The notes under the pieces are model-generated. The model had not been told where the DNA came from and made no database searches. It saw only the letters and a list, made by a program, of their open reading frames with translations. 48,616 nt of DNA from Candidatus Hydrogenedentota bacterium (GTDB lineage Bacteria > Hydrogenedentota > Hydrogenedentia > Hydrogenedentales > JAGMZX01). The stretch covers positions 1 through 48,616 of the forward strand of contig JAKQEQ010000065.1 in assembly GCA_029556545.1 (NCBI GenBank), read 5' to 3'. Of the stretch, positions 18,041-26,030 are shown one piece after another (the stretch's first letter is position 1; each line of letters starts with the position of its first letter). The translations under genes were made by a program, and so were the position numbers.

Positions 18041-18090
18041 GACGATATGGACGATATGGACGATATGGACGGAATGGACGGAATGGACAG
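18041..18090. repeat. 9-bp tandem repeat, site c (GACGATATG / GACGGAATG)
   Basis: Three copies of GACGATATG are followed by two of GACGGAATG and a partial unit. The period matches site b and the unit shares the GGACG core. It begins 18 bases after the stop of the Tat TIM barrel gene. The rest of the gap to 18189 shows nothing recognisable. Confidence 0.9.
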
Positions 18091-18188
18091 GCGCGTTGTC
18101 CCCGGTGAGAGGAGGCCGGGGGGCCGCCAAGGCTATGGGTCTCCCTTACCCGGAGGGAGGGGATGCGATAAGATAAGGGCTTTCGCGG

Positions 18189-18863
18189 ATGCCAAAAGAC
18201 CACCGACGACGACAGGAAAAACTGCTTAAGAAACGGCGCAAGGAAAAGGCCAAGAAGAAGCGCATGCACATCGCGACGTCGGCGAGTTTTGAACGCCGCT
18301 TGCTGCGCGATGCGCGCGACTACCCGATCCTCGAATGCTTCGTCAACAAGGAGTGGCGGGAGCAGGGGATAGCGAATGTTGTGGTAGCTCGCGCCCAGTC
18401 GGAACACCTGACCCTGTTCGGCGTGTTCCTTGTTGATCTCGGCTGTCTCGGCGTCAAAAATGCGTTTTGTAACGTGAGCGTCACGCGCTCGGATTACGGG
18501 GAGTTCAAGGAAAATTTTCGGGAAGGCAACGAAGGCTTGTCCATCTGCTCCGTTTCGTTGGCGCATGAGATCGTCTACGGCGGCTTGGACTACGCGAAGG
18601 CCATCGGGTTCCGCCCGCACAAAGACTTCGCGCTTGCCCAACTAATCCTCGAACCGCGCGAGGCGATCACGTTCGATAACGGGGTGGAATTCGGAAAAGA
18701 CGGAAAGCCCTTCTATTGCAGCGGCCCGAATGATAACGTCGATCGGATCATGAATCACCTGACGAAGACGCTCGGCCCCGACAACTTTCACTATATCGTG
18801 CACGTGGCGACAGAAGACTTCGAGTACGAGATAGATGATGAACTGGGGGAGACCGAGGAGTGA
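18189..18863 (+). CDS. Conserved hypothetical protein with basic N-terminus
   Basis: The protein has 224 residues. The first 25 are strongly basic (MPKDHRRRQEKLLKKRRKEK and onward), then comes a folded region with IANVVVARAQ, LFGVFLVDLGCLGVKNAF and HEIVYGGLDYAKAIGF. The tail is very acidic (YEIDDELGETEE). I associate this pattern with a conserved cytoplasmic family sometimes found with SEC-C zinc motifs, but no SEC-C motif is present here. The basic start could bind nucleic acid or ribosomes (inference). The function is unknown. Confidence 0.7.
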   Translation: MPKDHRRRQEKLLKKRRKEKAKKKRMHIATSASFERRLLRDARDYPILECFVNKEWREQGIANVVVARAQSEHLTLFGVFLVDLGCLGVKNAFCNVSVTRSDYGEFKENFREGNEGLSICSVSLAHEIVYGGLDYAKAIGFRPHKDFALAQLILEPREAITFDNGVEFGKDGKPFYCSGPNDNVDRIMNHLTKTLGPDNFHYIVHVATEDFEYEIDDELGETEE

Positions 18864-19053
18864 GGCGCGGAGTCTGCCGTGGCGCCTTCTCGCAGGTGCT
18901 TGTCGCGGCGGGTAGATGCGCATAATGAGAAAGGCTTGATCAGCCCCGGTTTTCTTGCATTTTCGGTCTTTGCCGGGTACACTTACGGTGTAGCTTGGGT
19001 ATTATGGTGGGCTAACCTTATTGAGGCATTATAAGCTTGGAATGTGAGGCGTT

Positions 19054-19482
19054 ATGGAAGCAGTTGCGGGACGGGAGCATGACGGGAACGTTAAACAAAA
19101 CGGGAAACGGGAGCGGCGTCGCATAATCCGGCAGCAGTGCCGGGTACACATCGAGATGATCGTGCGCTGTTCGGCGGGGGCGACGAACGACTGGAGCGTC
19201 AACACGATCGACGTGAAGGGTAAGTTGCTCGATCTGAGCGACGAGGGCGCGATGCTTTTCACCAAGCAGGCGTTCATGGAAGAACAGGCGCTGCGCCTCA
19301 CCATTTACCTTCCGGATGAGGCGCCGGTCGCGACGATTGTGAACGTGCGCTGGTGCAAGGCGCTGGAGGACAAAGGCGGCAATGCGTCCGGGGTGCGATT
19401 CCGCAAGGTATCGCCGGAAGCCCTGACCGCGATCAAGCACTTTCTGACCCGCCTGCAATCCGGCGAATTCAACGGAGAGTAG
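19054..19482 (+). CDS. PilZ domain protein
   Basis: The protein has 142 residues. PilZ domains bind cyclic di-GMP through an RxxxR motif followed by a D/NxSxxG motif. Here ERRRIIRQQCR supplies the arginines and LLDLSDEGAML the second motif; VNVRWCK and SGVRFRKVS match the rest of the barrel. It is a stand-alone PilZ domain without an attached enzyme, so it likely acts as an adaptor that reads cyclic di-GMP. No diguanylate cyclase or phosphodiesterase is in the window. The 190-bp upstream gap is relatively AT-rich and may hold a promoter, but I cannot fix its elements. The gene converges with the epimerase, 13 bases apart. Confidence 0.85.
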   Translation: MEAVAGREHDGNVKQNGKRERRRIIRQQCRVHIEMIVRCSAGATNDWSVNTIDVKGKLLDLSDEGAMLFTKQAFMEEQALRLTIYLPDEAPVATIVNVRWCKALEDKGGNASGVRFRKVSPEALTAIKHFLTRLQSGEFNGE

Positions 19483-19495
19483 GTCGGCGCGGGTC

Positions 19496-20392
19496 TCAAG
19501 CGAGCAGCGCGCGAAGTGCGCCTTCAATGTGGGGGTGTCGAAACACAAAGTCGGAGTCCAGCAGCCGCTTTGGCGTTGCGCGGGTACTGGTCAGCAGCAG
19601 GGCGATTCCCATCTCGCCGAGGGCCAATCGCACCGCGAACGCGGGCATGGGCAGCAGCGTGGGGCGGCGCATGACCTTGCCCAGCGCCTTGGTGAATTCG
19701 CGGTTGGTCACGGGGTTCGGCGCCATAGCATTGACGGGTCCGACCAGCGTGTCACAGGCAATGCAGTGATCGATGGCGGTGACTAGATCGTCGATGGCAA
19801 TCCAGCTCATGTATTGGCGTCCGTTGCCGACCACGCCGCCGAGTCCCAGCTTGAAGGGCGTCACCATGCGCGCGAGCGCGCCGCCCTTGGCGCTGAGGAC
19901 CGCGCCGATGCGCAGGTGAACCACGCGGATACCCGCCTCGACGGCCGGCGCGGTAGCCGCTTCCCACGCCTTGCAGACCTCGGCAAGGAAGTCATCCGCG
20001 GGCGGACTCGTCTCGTCGAGGAGTTCCTCGCCGCGATCGCCGTAGTAACCGATGGCCGAGGCCGAAATCAGCACCGGCGGCGGTTGCTTCGTCTTCGCCA
20101 GGGCTTCGCACAACAATCGCGTTCCGCCTACCCGGCTTTCGCGAATACGGGCCTTTCTTTCCGCCGTCCATCGCCCGGAGGCGATGTTTTCCCCCGCGAG
20201 ATGCACCACGGCGTCCAGCCCCTCGATACCGTCAACGTCGATGTTTCCGCGCGCCGGGTCCCATTGGGCGGTGGTTTCGGCAAAGGGGCCGTCGCCGCGC
20301 ACGAGCCGCACCGGGACGTCGCCGCGAGCGTGTAGCCGCGCAACCACCGCTTCACCGACCAAGCCCGTGGAGCCTGTCACGAGGATTCGCAT
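19496..20392 (-). CDS. TIGR01777 family NAD-dependent epimerase (YfcH-like)
   Basis: This is a 298-residue short-chain dehydrogenase-type protein. The Rossmann motif is at the N-terminus (MRILVTGSTGLVGEAVV). DAVVHLAGENIASGRW and LISASAIGYYGDRGEELLDE are signatures of the TIGR01777 family, and YMSWIAIDDLV and GPVNAMAPNPVTNREF follow in the usual order. The molecular substrate of this family is not established. The start at 20392 is preceded by GGGAGAG, similar to several other genes here. The length is normal. Confidence 0.92.
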   Translation of the reverse strand: MRILVTGSTGLVGEAVVARLHARGDVPVRLVRGDGPFAETTAQWDPARGNIDVDGIEGLDAVVHLAGENIASGRWTAERKARIRESRVGGTRLLCEALAKTKQPPPVLISASAIGYYGDRGEELLDETSPPADDFLAEVCKAWEAATAPAVEAGIRVVHLRIGAVLSAKGGALARMVTPFKLGLGGVVGNGRQYMSWIAIDDLVTAIDHCIACDTLVGPVNAMAPNPVTNREFTKALGKVMRRPTLLPMPAFAVRLALGEMGIALLLTSTRATPKRLLDSDFVFRHPHIEGALRALLA

Positions 20393-20484
20393 CGGAGTCT
20401 CTCCCGTGTTGCGTGCCGCGACAGGAGCATATCGCGCGGTCGCTCGACGGTCAATAGCCGCTCTTTGCTCAGAGATCGGGGACA

Positions 20485-20565
20485 GGCATCCCGCGAAGCG
20501 CGGGACGCGGCGCGGGGTCGCTTGTGCCAGTTCCCGGGGGAGCGCTTGTGCCAGTCCCCGTCGAT
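20485..20565. repeat. Intergenic hairpin plus short direct repeats
   Basis: A perfect hairpin, TCCCGCG-AAG-CGCGGGA, at 20489-20505 is followed by two near-identical copies of GCTTGTGCCAGTYCCC (20520-20535 and 20544-20559). The block lies between the divergent epimerase and MarR genes. It looks like a dispersed element of the kind with alternating CCAGTCCCC and hairpin parts. It could also provide operator half-sites for the MarR regulator. Confidence 0.5.
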
Positions 20566-20659
20566 ACTCGTAATCGCCGCTCGCTCTCTGTCGCGGCACA
20601 CTGCTTGACTTCTAACAATAACAAGACTTACAATGAGGGCGGGATTACGGAATTGCGCC

Positions 20660-21145
20660 ATGGCCAAACCAAGACGGTCCTCCATCAGTCGCGAGTTGGA
20701 ACTCGAACACCCCATCGAGGATATACGGCACGAAGCCGTGCTGAACGTTATCCGCACGGCGAACGTGTTGTCCCTGCAGGGGGCCGCGCTATTTCGGCGG
20801 TTCGGACTGACGGAAGCCCAGTTCAACGTGCTGTTCGCGCTGAAATATAAGAAGCAGGCGTGGACGCAGTCGGACCTCGGCAAGCGGCTTGTGGTGACGC
20901 GGGCCAGCATTACGTCGGTGTTGGACAAGCTGGAGCGGAAGAAGCTGGTGCTGCGCGCGTCCGTACCCGGCAACCGCCGCATCCACCACGTCGAATTGAC
21001 GGCGAAGGGCCGCGTCCTGGTGGATGAAGTGGAGGCCGTGTACCGCGCCAGCATTCACCGGGCGCTGGCGGCGTTTTCGGAGGCGCAATGCCGCCGGTTG
21101 ATCGGCGGCCTGGAGCGGCTGCGCGAAGGCGCGGCGCGGCTCTGA
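20660..21145 (+). CDS. MarR-family transcriptional regulator
   Basis: The protein has 161 residues. The winged-helix core is clear: LTEAQFNVLFALKYKKQAWTQ, DLGKRLVVTRASITSVLDKLE (recognition helix) and the wing LVLRASVPGNRRIHHVELTAKG. MarR proteins bind DNA as dimers and often respond to small aromatic or lipid-like ligands. It is 56 bases upstream of the large acyl-lipid fusion gene on the same strand, so it probably regulates that gene and itself. An alternative start at 20633 would add nine residues; 20660 is preferred on family length. Confidence 0.88.
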   Translation: MAKPRRSSISRELELEHPIEDIRHEAVLNVIRTANVLSLQGAALFRRFGLTEAQFNVLFALKYKKQAWTQSDLGKRLVVTRASITSVLDKLERKKLVLRASVPGNRRIHHVELTAKGRVLVDEVEAVYRASIHRALAAFSEAQCRRLIGGLERLREGAARL

Positions 21146-21201
21146 AGTCTCGAGAGGCATCGAGAAGGCCCGGAGGTGTCCGGGTCGGAGGAAACGCAAG
21201 C

Positions 21202-24200
21202 ATGGAAAGCGTACAGCGTGCCCACGGGCCGAGCGGCGGCCAGTTCAACCGCGGCGGTTTCTGGGCGCTAATCGTCACGCAGTTTCAGGGCGCGTTCAAC
21301 GACAATCTGTATCAGTTCGTGATCATCTTCTTTCTGTTGTCGCTGGCGACCTCGACGCCGGTCGAGGCGACCGACTGGTACGGGAAGCTGGTGGGTCTGT
21401 TCGGCACGAAAGACTTCGTCTACGCCTTCGCGTCGTTCATATTCGCGGTGCCGTTCATCATATTTCCGGCGCTATTCGGGGCGCTTGCGGACCGGTACAG
21501 CAAGCAGCGGGTGGCGTTGGCGACGAAGTATCTGGAAATCGGCATCATGGCGCTGGGCGGTCTGGCATTCGTGAGCGGCCAACCGGCGTTCTGCTGGTTT
21601 GTCCTCTTTTGTATGGCCACGCAGAGCGCCATTTTCAGTCCGGCCAAGTACGGGATCATTCCGGAGATTATGCCGGAGCCGCGGCTGTCCTGGGCGAACG
21701 GCATTCTGCAAATGGGGACCATCATCGCCATCATCGCGGGGACCGGGATGGCGGGCGCGATATCGGACGTGTTCCGGGGCCGTACGTACGTCGTATCGCT
21801 GATCCTGGTGGTGCTTTCCGTTCTCGGCACGGTCTCGGCGCACTTTATCACGAAGCCGCCGGCCGCCAATCCGTCGCAGCGGATTCCGAAGAACCCGCTG
21901 CTTCCGTGGGCGGGTATGGGCCGGTACTTTCGCGCCATCTGGAGCGAACGTCTCCTGTTCAACGTGGTCCTCGGGTACGTGTACTTCTGGTTCGGCGGCG
22001 CGCTGGTGCGTCAGAGCGTGCTCAAGTTCGGCAATTCGTCGCTGGCGCTCTCGGATGCGATGACGGGCTACCTCGTGGCGATGATGGGCATCGGCATCGG
22101 TGTGGGCGCGGTCTCGGCGGGGTATCTGTCGCGCGAGAAGATCGAGACGGGCATCGTGCCGGTCGGGGCGATCGGCATGGGGTTTTTCTCGCTGATCCTT
22201 GCGGTGACGGGATGGAGTCTGGGCGACACGGGCGGGTTCGATGCGGCGTCGGCGGGTATCGCGATTAGCGGGGTCATGTACGTTTTTGTCATGGTCGTGA
22301 TGTTCTGTTTGGGTTTCTTCGCGGGGTTCTTCGACGTGCCGTTGGCCGCGGCGATTCAGGCGCGCGCGCCGCTGGACATCCGCGGCGGGGTGATCGCCAC
22401 GACGAACATGCTGACTTTTGTGGGTATTGCTTTCGCGAGCATTCTTTTCTACGGTCTGAGCGTCGCGGGTCTCAGCCCGAGCGGCATCTTCTTCGTTTGC
22501 GCACTCATGTCCGCGGGAATGGGCCTGTACATCTGTTTCCGTATACCGTCCATTCTGCTTCGGGCTGTGCTCTGGTTGCTCGCGAACAGCCTTTACCGCA
22601 TCCGTGTGCTTGGGCGGGACAATGTACCGGAGCAAGGCGGGGCGCTGCTGGCCGCGAACCATTTGTCCTTCCTGGACGCGCTGGCGTTGATGGCGTCCAC
22701 GGACCGCGACATTCACTTTCTCATGGGAAAAGAGGTCTATGAGGCCCCGGTTATCCGGCGTCTGGCGCGCCTGCTCAACATCGTTGCTCTCGATCCCCAC
22801 GGCTCGGACGCGCACGTGCGGGAAACGATGGCCGCCATGCGGCGCCTTGTGGCGGCGGGCGAGGTGGTTTGCGTTCCCGTCGAGTGGCGCTTCGCGCGGG
22901 ACGGCGTGATCATGCCGTATCACGACGATTATCGGGCGATCCTGGGCGAAGTGGAAGCGCCTATCGTGCCCGTGCATCTCTCGCATCTTTGGGGAGCAAT
23001 CTACAGCATGGAGAACGGGCGCTTTCAAGCGATTCGCCCGCCGCGGATTCCCCACAACATCATGGTGCACTACGGTCCCGAAGCGCCCCGCACGGCGGCG
23101 GCCGTCGATATTCGAACGGCTATCCAGCGGCTGGGCACGGAATCGTACACGCGACGCCCCCTGGCGCATACGCTGTTGCATCGGGGCTTCATCAAGGTGG
23201 CGCGCCAGCATAAGCGCCGCCTGGCGATCGCGGACGCCGTCACGGGCGAACTCAGCTTCTTCAAGACGCTGGTGGGGAGCATCGTGTTCGCGCGCAAGCT
23301 GCGCCGTATCCTCGATGATCAGCCGATGGTCGGCGTGCTGGTGCCGCCGTCCGTTGGCGGCGCGCTCACGAACATCGCGCTCCAGATCATGGGTCGCGTG
23401 CCCGTCAACTTGAATTACTCCGCGTCGAAGGAAGCGATGGCTTCCGCGGCGCGCCAGTGCGGCATTACGCAGGCGCTCACGTCGAAGCGGTTCCTCGAAC
23501 GGCTGCCGCTCGAAGTGCCTGGCGAGGCCATCTACCTTGAGGATATTCGCGCAACGATCACCGCCATGGACCGCATTGTGGGCATGCTGTACGCGCTGTT
23601 CGCGCCCGCGTGGCTGATCGAGCGCGCCGCGGGATCGCCGCGCGGGCGGACGCCCGACGATCTGGCCACCATCATCTTTTCGAGCGGCAGCGAGGGTGAG
23701 CCGAAAGGGGTCATGCTCACGCAACGCAACATTTTGTCGAACATCGAGGCGGGTCTCGAAACCTTCCCGCACGGTCCGCACGACCGCATGATGGCGTTCC
23801 TGCCGTTCTTCCATTCCTTCGGCTTCACGGTCGCGCTCTGGCTGATGCTTCACTCGCGCTGCGGGGTCGTGTACCACGCGAACCCGCTCGAACCGCGCGT
23901 CATCGGCGGGCTCGTGCACAAGTACGAATGCACGTTTCTCGTGGGCACGCCCACGTTCCTTCACGGCTTTATTCGCCGTTGCGACGCGGAACAACTCAAG
24001 AGCCTGTCGTGGGTGGTCTGCGGCGCGGAGAAGCTGCCCGAGCGCATTCGCGAGGCGTACCGGGAGAAATTCGGCACGACCCCGATGGAGGGATACGGCT
24101 GCACGGAGTGCGCGCCCGCGGTATCGACGAATACGCCGGATTACGAATCGCCGGGGTTCTTCGCGCGCGGGGTGAAGCACGGGAGCATCGGTCGTCCGTT

Positions 24201-24744
24201 GCCCGGACTGAGCATCCGCATCGTGGACCCGGAGACGGGCGCGGACCTGCCGCCCGGCGAGGCGGGGCTCATGCTCGTGAAGGGCGTCAATATCATGAAG
24301 GGCTACCTGGGCATGCCCGAGAAGACCGCCGCCGTGCTGCGCGACGGCTGGTATGAGACGGGGGACATCGCGTCGGTGGACGAGGACGGCTTCATCACGA
24401 TCACGGACCGGCTGGCGCGGTTCAGCAAGATTGGCGGCGAGATGGTTCCGCACGCGAAGATCGAGGACACGCTGCACCAGTTGCTCGAACTTACGGAGCA
24501 GGCGATCGCGGTGACGAGTCTCGCGGACCCCCGCAAGGGCGAGCGCCTGGTGGTGTTGCACACGCTCGATGAGTCCCAGGTCGGGGAACTTCTGGCGAAA
24601 CTGCCGGAGTCGGGCTTGCCGAACCTGTGGCGGCCCCGCCCGAGCGCGTTTCACCGGATAGACGCACTGCCAGTCCTCGGCACCGGCAAGATGGACATCC
24701 GGGGCATCCGCGCCATGGCCCAGGAACTCGATACCGAGGAGTGA
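21202..24744 (+). CDS. LplT-like transporter / PlsC acyltransferase / acyl-activating enzyme fusion (Aas-like)
   Basis: The protein has 1180 residues in three parts. Residues ~15-455 form a 12-span MFS module resembling the lysophospholipid flippase LplT (FQGAFNDNLYQFVIIFF). Residues ~460-660 form a PlsC-type acyltransferase with the HX4D motif His487-Asp492. Residues ~700-1180 form an AMP-forming acyl-activating domain with IIFSSGSEGEPKG (824-836), YGCTE (965-969) and YETGDIASVDEDGF. In E. coli lplT and aas are separate genes that import and re-acylate lysophospholipids; here they are one chain. GGAGG lies 11 bases before ATG 21202. No acyl carrier domain is seen. Likely role: membrane phospholipid repair, under the adjacent MarR regulator. 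Confidence 0.92.
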   Translation: MESVQRAHGPSGGQFNRGGFWALIVTQFQGAFNDNLYQFVIIFFLLSLATSTPVEATDWYGKLVGLFGTKDFVYAFASFIFAVPFIIFPALFGALADRYSKQRVALATKYLEIGIMALGGLAFVSGQPAFCWFVLFCMATQSAIFSPAKYGIIPEIMPEPRLSWANGILQMGTIIAIIAGTGMAGAISDVFRGRTYVVSLILVVLSVLGTVSAHFITKPPAANPSQRIPKNPLLPWAGMGRYFRAIWSERLLFNVVLGYVYFWFGGALVRQSVLKFGNSSLALSDAMTGYLVAMMGIGIGVGAVSAGYLSREKIETGIVPVGAIGMGFFSLILAVTGWSLGDTGGFDAASAGIAISGVMYVFVMVVMFCLGFFAGFFDVPLAAAIQARAPLDIRGGVIATTNMLTFVGIAFASILFYGLSVAGLSPSGIFFVCALMSAGMGLYICFRIPSILLRAVLWLLANSLYRIRVLGRDNVPEQGGALLAANHLSFLDALALMASTDRDIHFLMGKEVYEAPVIRRLARLLNIVALDPHGSDAHVRETMAAMRRLVAAGEVVCVPVEWRFARDGVIMPYHDDYRAILGEVEAPIVPVHLSHLWGAIYSMENGRFQAIRPPRIPHNIMVHYGPEAPRTAAAVDIRTAIQRLGTESYTRRPLAHTLLHRGFIKVARQHKRRLAIADAVTGELSFFKTLVGSIVFARKLRRILDDQPMVGVLVPPSVGGALTNIALQIMGRVPVNLNYSASKEAMASAARQCGITQALTSKRFLERLPLEVPGEAIYLEDIRATITAMDRIVGMLYALFAPAWLIERAAGSPRGRTPDDLATIIFSSGSEGEPKGVMLTQRNILSNIEAGLETFPHGPHDRMMAFLPFFHSFGFTVALWLMLHSRCGVVYHANPLEPRVIGGLVHKYECTFLVGTPTFLHGFIRRCDAEQLKSLSWVVCGAEKLPERIREAYREKFGTTPMEGYGCTECAPAVSTNTPDYESPGFFARGVKHGSIGRPLPGLSIRIVDPETGADLPPGEAGLMLVKGVNIMKGYLGMPEKTAAVLRDGWYETGDIASVDEDGFITITDRLARFSKIGGEMVPHAKIEDTLHQLLELTEQAIAVTSLADPRKGERLVVLHTLDESQVGELLAKLPESGLPNLWRPRPSAFHRIDALPVLGTGKMDIRGIRAMAQELDTEE

Positions 24745-24747
24745 CTG

Positions 24748-24792
24748 ATCCGACGGATCGGACGGATCGGAAAGATCGGGCGGATCGGGCGG
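24748..24792. repeat. 9-bp tandem repeat, site d (GATCGGACG)
   Basis: Five 9-bp units, GATCCGACG, GATCGGACG, GATCGGAAA, GATCGGGCG and GATCGGGCG, start 4 bases after the stop of the fusion gene. They fill most of the gap before the convergent superoxide dismutase gene. No conventional terminator is seen here. Confidence 0.85.
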
Positions 24793-24810
24793 GCGCGATG
24801 ACTCGACGCC

Positions 24811-25425
24811 CTACTTTCGCGCCGCCGCGTAGAAGTCGGCCACTTTGTCCCAGCGGACGACGTTCCAGAACGCGGCCACGTAATCCGGGCGGCGATTCTG
24901 GTATTTCAAGTAGTAGGCGTGCTCCCAGACATCGAGGCCGAGAACGGGGGTATGTCCCTGCATGAGGGGGGAATCCTGGTTCGCCGTGCTGTAGACATCG
25001 AGTTTTCCGTCGCCGTTCACGACCAGCCAGGCCCAACCGCTGCCGAATCGGGTCGCCGCCGCCTTGCCGAACGTGTCCTTGAGCCCGTCAAACGCGCCGA
25101 ATGTGCCGTTGATGGCGTCCGCGAGGTCGCCCGTGGGATCGCCGCCGCCGTTCGGGCCCATGATTTGCCAGAACAGCGTGTGATTCGCGTGGCCGCCGCC
25201 GTTGTTGATGACGGCTTGGCGCTTTGCATCGGGCACGTCCTGGATGCCGCGCAAGAGGTCCTCGACGCTCTTCGCCGCGAGGGCGTCCAGACCTTCGAGG
25301 GCCGCGTTGACGTTGTTGATGTACGCCTGATGATGCTTGCCGTGGTGGATTTCCATCGTGCGCGCGTCGATGTGCGGCTCGAGCGCGTCGAACGCGTAAG
25401 GCAACGGGGGTAGTGTGTAGGCCAT
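24811..25425 (-). CDS. sodA: Superoxide dismutase, Mn type
   Basis: The enzyme converts superoxide to hydrogen peroxide and oxygen. It has 204 residues, a normal length, and lacks a signal peptide, so it is cytoplasmic. Metal ligands are His27 (MEIHHGKHH), His82 (HANHTLFW), Asp165 and His169 (LDVWEHAYY). GPNGGG at 90-95 and the outer-sphere Gln150 in NQD point to manganese rather than iron. Two ATG codons lie close together; 25425 is preferred because AAGGAGA is directly in front of the other (25431), leaving no spacing. The adjacent aerobic respiration cluster fits. Confidence 0.95.
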   Translation of the reverse strand: MAYTLPPLPYAFDALEPHIDARTMEIHHGKHHQAYINNVNAALEGLDALAAKSVEDLLRGIQDVPDAKRQAVINNGGGHANHTLFWQIMGPNGGGDPTGDLADAINGTFGAFDGLKDTFGKAAATRFGSGWAWLVVNGDGKLDVYSTANQDSPLMQGHTPVLGLDVWEHAYYLKYQNRRPDYVAAFWNVVRWDKVADFYAAARK

Positions 25426-25637
25426 TGTCATTCTCCTTCGTATGCTGTGTTCCGCCCGCCGGCATTCGTCCCCGTTCTTGCTCCGTGGCATAACGCAATC
25501 ACGAGCCGTTTCGGTTCACGAGGCGAGCAAGGCTTGTTTCTGGTTTCAATAGTTATGAAACGGATTCGCGTCCGTGAAAATTCCTCGTGTCGTTCCCCCG
25601 CTTGGGTGTCGATACGTACCTGGCCGCAGGCCTCGCT
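25426..25637. other. Intergenic stretch without recognised gene
   Basis: This 212-bp stretch lies upstream of the superoxide dismutase start and of the riboswitch promoter. It should contain the minus-strand sod promoter, but I cannot pick out elements. No reading frame in it looks real. Confidence 0.5.
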
Positions 25638-25667
25638 TTGACACGCCGCGAGGCGCGGGCATATACT
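25638..25667 (+). promoter_or_regulatory. Sigma70-type promoter of the riboswitch transcript
   Basis: TTGACA (25638-25643) and TATACT (25662-25667) are separated by 18 bp. The -35 box is a perfect consensus and the -10 box matches at five of six positions. Predicted transcription start is near 25674, just before the first riboswitch helix. It is the best promoter match I noticed in the window. Confidence 0.8.
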
Positions 25668-25674
25668 GCGCCCG

Positions 25675-25911
25675 AACGTAAACGCCGCACGTGGCGGCGC
25701 CGGGATTCGGCGCGGGGAAGCACGGTGAGAGTCCGTCGCAGACGCGCTGCTGTAACCGGGGACGAAAGCCACAGTTTAGCCACTGTCCGCAAAGGAGCGG
25801 GCATCTTGGCCCCGAAGCGTGGGGCGGGACGCCCCGCCTCCTGAGGATGGGAAGGCGTGGCGAGTAGGGTGATCCGGGAGCCAGAAGACCTGACCGAGAC
25901 CCGATGCGTTC
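25675..25911 (+). ncRNA. Cobalamin riboswitch
   Basis: The conserved cobalamin aptamer blocks appear in order: GGGGAAGCACGGTGAGAGTCC (25713 on), GCTGCTGTAACC, GAAAGCCAC, a GCCACTGT element, GGGAAGGCG, and the B12 box GAGCCAGAAGACCTG at 25878-25892. A strong variable hairpin (GGGGCGGGACGCCCC) sits between the GCCACTGT and GGGAAGG elements, where insertions are usual. Such RNAs bind adenosyl- or related cobalamins and turn off the downstream gene when B12 is plentiful. It is on the strand of, and 120 bases upstream of, the secreted protein at 26031. Confidence 0.93.
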
Positions 25912-25937
25912 TTGCAGCAACTCGCGGAAAAGTTGCC

Positions 25938-26027
25938 GCAGGAAAAGGGTCTTTTCCTTCCTGCCTGCTTTTCCCCCAGTAACGGTGTCTGGGCGTGTAT
26001 GCGCCCGCAACATTGGAAAGGGGAAAA
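25938..26027 (+). promoter_or_regulatory. Riboswitch expression platform, ribosome-site sequestration
   Basis: GGAAAAG (25941-25947) can pair with CTTTTCC (25951-25957). The next CTTTTCCCC (25968-25976) can instead pair with GGGGAAAA (26020-26027), which holds the ribosome site of the gene at 26031. A small stem GGGCG/CGCCC (25991-26006) lies inside that loop. GGAAAAG can also reach the later CTTTTCC copy, so at least two exclusive folds exist. The lack of a long U run argues for translational control. This is a pairing proposal by eye. Confidence 0.55.
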
Positions 26028-26030
26028 CCC

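Noticed and set aside
18864-19053. Possible small RNA or tRNA in the AT-richer gap before the PilZ gene
   Set aside because: No cloverleaf, conserved tRNA loop or terminator could be identified; no more than a likely promoter region.
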